Source of the DNA: DASRDU01 sp035560235
GTDB lineage: Bacteria; Acidobacteriota; Blastocatellia; RBC074
Assembly: GCA_035560235.1 (NCBI GenBank)
Contig: DATMAG010000090.1
Location: 44,134 to 108,133, forward strand
Length of the DNA stretch: 64,000 bases
Direction of reading: 5' to 3'
Shown here: positions 62,420 through 64,000 of the stretch, piece after piece
How the letters are laid out: every line of letters begins with the position of its first letter
Position numbering within the stretch: the stretch's first letter is position 1
Notes under the pieces: generated by a model
The model's input: the letters and a program-made list of their open reading frames with translations, nothing else
What the model was told of the DNA's origin: nothing
Database searches by the model: none
Translations under genes and position numbers: made by a program

Positions 62420-62743
62420 ATGCCAGTCTCGAAAAAGAGTGCAGCAGGCAAAACCTCCTCTGAAAAGAAAGACAGCGGGAAAGGCTCTTCCGCTGCGAGG
62501 AGCAAGGGATTGATGAAACCAATGCAGCCGGATGAGGAGCTCTCGGCCATTGTCGGCAGCAGGCCGCTCCCGCGCACTGAAATTACTAAAAAGGTCTGGG
62601 ATTACATCAAGAGTCACAATCTCCAGGATCCGCAAAACAAACGGATGATCAATGCCGATGCGCTGCTGCAGCCGATCCTGGGCGGAAAGAAACAGGTCTC
62701 GATGTTCGAGATGACGAAGCTCGTGAACAAGCACGTGAAATAG
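62420..62743 (+). CDS. SWIB/MDM2-domain protein
   Basis: 107 residues: a basic Lys/Ser/Gly-rich N-terminus (about 1-33), then a single SWIB domain (LSAIVGSRPLPRTEITKKVW, DYIKSHNLQDPQNKRMINAD, and FEMTKLVNKHVK). SWIB domains are best known from eukaryotic chromatin proteins and also from chlamydiae and other bacteria; the basic tail suggests DNA or RNA binding. AGGAAAGG lies before the ATG. It stands alone with its own promoter-like site. Confidence 0.92.
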   Translation: MPVSKKSAAGKTSSEKKDSGKGSSAARSKGLMKPMQPDEELSAIVGSRPLPRTEITKKVWDYIKSHNLQDPQNKRMINADALLQPILGGKKQVSMFEMTKLVNKHVK

Positions 62744-63154
62744 CCCGGCGAAAAATCGCTTGTCCTGCGCCCGATTCATGCGGCGGTCTTCCTGCGGACT
62801 CACGCCGTCGGTGGCCTCCTGTTTTCAGTTTCACCGCGTAAGAAACACTCCTGGCTGCGCATCAGCCTGCAGCCGTGTATCGCGCGCTCATTGCATCGTA
62901 ATGTTAGAAACGTTGACTTCTCTGCATAATCGCATAAGATGCCGGTCAGTCTGCGGTACATAATCAACTCGCAGCCGAATTAATCCATCAGGCCCTGATC
63001 CCTCCTCACCATACATTGTTCATACACAATCTCTCGGCAGCAGTCCCCTGCTGAGCGTTTTTACTTTGCTCCTGACCTGCGCGCAGAAGCGGTTTCCCCA
63101 GACTGTTGCCGCCTCCCGCCAGGCACCTGATTTCCGAATGAGAAAGGTCCTTGA
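62744..63154. other. Intergenic region with promoter candidate before the secreted protein gene
   Basis: 411 bases. TTGACT (62913-62918) and TAAGAT (62935-62940), 16 bases apart, form a promoter candidate pointing right, giving a leader of about 210 bases. No gene recognised elsewhere. Confidence 0.45.
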
Positions 63155-64000
63155 ATGCGCAAGCGTATTATGGCTGTCTGTCTGTTATTGACAGCCATCT
63201 CCCCACTACATTCTCTCTTTGCACGCAATCACAGCTCAGGCAATCGCACAACCTCATCTCCGTTTTCCCGGACAGTATTGACTGCGGCGGTCGCAGCCGG
63301 TGACCCGGAACTGCCGCGCGTTATTCTTGACACAACTTATCAGTCTGTCGGCGGGCGAACTCTGACAGTGCCTGCCGGTGGCGATCTGCAGGCGGCGCTC
63401 GACAGCGCACAGCCCGGCGACGTGATTTCAATCCAGGCCGGGGCAACATTTACCGGCAATTTCACGCTGCCGAATAAACCCGGGAGCGACTGGATCATCG
63501 TTCGCACTTCAACTCCTGACAGCAGCCTGCCTGCACCCGGCACCCGGATGACGCCCGACAGAGCCGGTCAGCTTGCGCGCATCGTCAGCCCCAATGCTGA
63601 CGCCGCGCTGAAAACACAGGCGGGCGCGCATCACTTCCGCTTCATCGGAATCGAGTTCACCATCGGCTCAAACGTCAGCCCCAATTACGGCGTCGTGCAG
63701 TTCGGCAGCAGCGATAATTCGCAAAGCAGCCTTGACGCCGTGCCGCACGATCTGATCATTGACCGCTGCTGGATTCACGGCAATGCAACCGGCGACGTCT
63801 CGCGCGGCGTCTCGCTCAACAGCGCCCGCACTGCAGTCATTGATTCACACATTTCAGATTGTCACGGCGTCGGGTTCGACACGCAGGCGATTGCCGGATG
63901 GAACGGCCCCGGCCCGTTCAGGATCGTCAACAACTATCTGGAAGGCGCGGGTGAAAACGTGATGTTCGGCGGGGCCGATCCGAAGATTGCGAACCTCGTC
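63155..64000 (+). CDS. Secreted right-handed beta-helix-like protein, 3' end cut by window
   Basis: 282 codons are visible and the frame is open to the window edge. The start is at ATG 63155 with AAAGG eight bases upstream. A signal peptide is clear: MRKRIMAVCLLLTAISPLHSL followed by FAR. From residue about 80 the chain shows a right-handed beta-helix pattern: GDLQAALDSAQPGDVISIQAG, a typical lead strand, then repeating runs with DHIIDRCWIHGN-type and SHISDCHGVGF-type turns. Such proteins include polysaccharide lyases and cell-surface proteins; no catalytic residues can be fixed here. The last visible segment GGADPKIANLV suits the family. Confidence 0.82.
   Translation, partial: MRKRIMAVCLLLTAISPLHSLFARNHSSGNRTTSSPFSRTVLTAAVAAGDPELPRVILDTTYQSVGGRTLTVPAGGDLQAALDSAQPGDVISIQAGATFTGNFTLPNKPGSDWIIVRTSTPDSSLPAPGTRMTPDRAGQLARIVSPNADAALKTQAGAHHFRFIGIEFTIGSNVSPNYGVVQFGSSDNSQSSLDAVPHDLIIDRCWIHGNATGDVSRGVSLNSARTAVIDSHISDCHGVGFDTQAIAGWNGPGPFRIVNNYLEGAGENVMFGGADPKIANLV

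Overview
The window looks like a chromosomal segment of an Acidobacteriota bacterium, probably a Blastocatellia-type lineage. That placement is inferred from recognised families and is not proven. The pointers are a Ser/Thr protein kinase fused to a TPR-like region that begins with the MSPQQWQKIQDLL-type leader common in that phylum, abundant NtrC-type regulators, moderately high GC, and a Rab/Ras-like GTPase gene cluster. No rRNA, tRNA, CRISPR array, transposase or phage gene was seen.

Layout. (1) 1-8.9 kb: a minus-strand purine-degradation operon running xanthine dehydrogenase (Mo, FeS and FAD subunits), allantoinase, allantoicase, OHCU decarboxylase, 5-hydroxyisourate hydrolase and urate oxidase, which together take xanthine to ureidoglycolate plus urea. 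A cut DUF6986 gene converges on it. (2) 9.3-18.2 kb: a two-gene biosynthetic unit, a fatty acyl-AMP ligase plus a 2344-aa hybrid PKS-NRPS (ACP-KS-AT-broken DH-ACP-C-A-PCP) with no reductase and no release domain. (3) 18.3-27.5 kb: aldehyde dehydrogenase with a small cytochrome c, a proline-rich protein, a stress group (BON, DJ-1/PfpI, ferritin-like) and a GlcD-GlcF type fusion oxidoreductase. (4) 27.7-32.2 kb: histidine kinase plus sigma-54 activator, then a palindrome and a sigma-54 promoter ahead of a DUF2231 membrane protein, a short membrane protein and a CheY-like regulator. (5) 32.3-41.1 kb: a ten-gene minus-strand run mixing serA, hisF, hisIE, trpE and trpG with a cyclophilin, a VOC protein, a RyR-domain protein and a secreted hydrolase homologue lacking two catalytic residues. 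(6) 42-53.7 kb: an ABC-2 permease and an ABC ATPase on the minus strand with a plus-strand signalling block between them: coiled-coil protein, OmpA-like envelope protein, Rab/Ras-like GTPase, PAS histidine kinase, sigma-54 activator, sigma-54 promoter, receiver protein and degenerate EAL protein. (7) 53.8-64 kb: ferredoxin, HD-GYP regulator, inositol-phosphate synthase, a 49-aa membrane protein, thioredoxin-reductase-like flavoprotein, kinase-TPR protein, SWIB protein and the start of a secreted beta-helix protein cut by the window edge.

Three patterns stand out. First, a family of 7-bp repeats in inverted arms around short spacers sits between many genes. It abuts start codons that have little Shine-Dalgarno sequence, supplies the hisIE stop codon, and once lies in frame inside the NRPS adenylation domain. 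Second, both sigma-54 activator genes are followed by a GTCTGA/TCAGAC palindrome and a well-spaced -24/-12 promoter, which suggests local circuits. Third, the block at 44-52.6 kb reads as one signalling system that may link the cell envelope, a Ras-like switch carrying Glu at the Gln61 position, and sigma-54 transcription. It is the best candidate here for an undescribed system.
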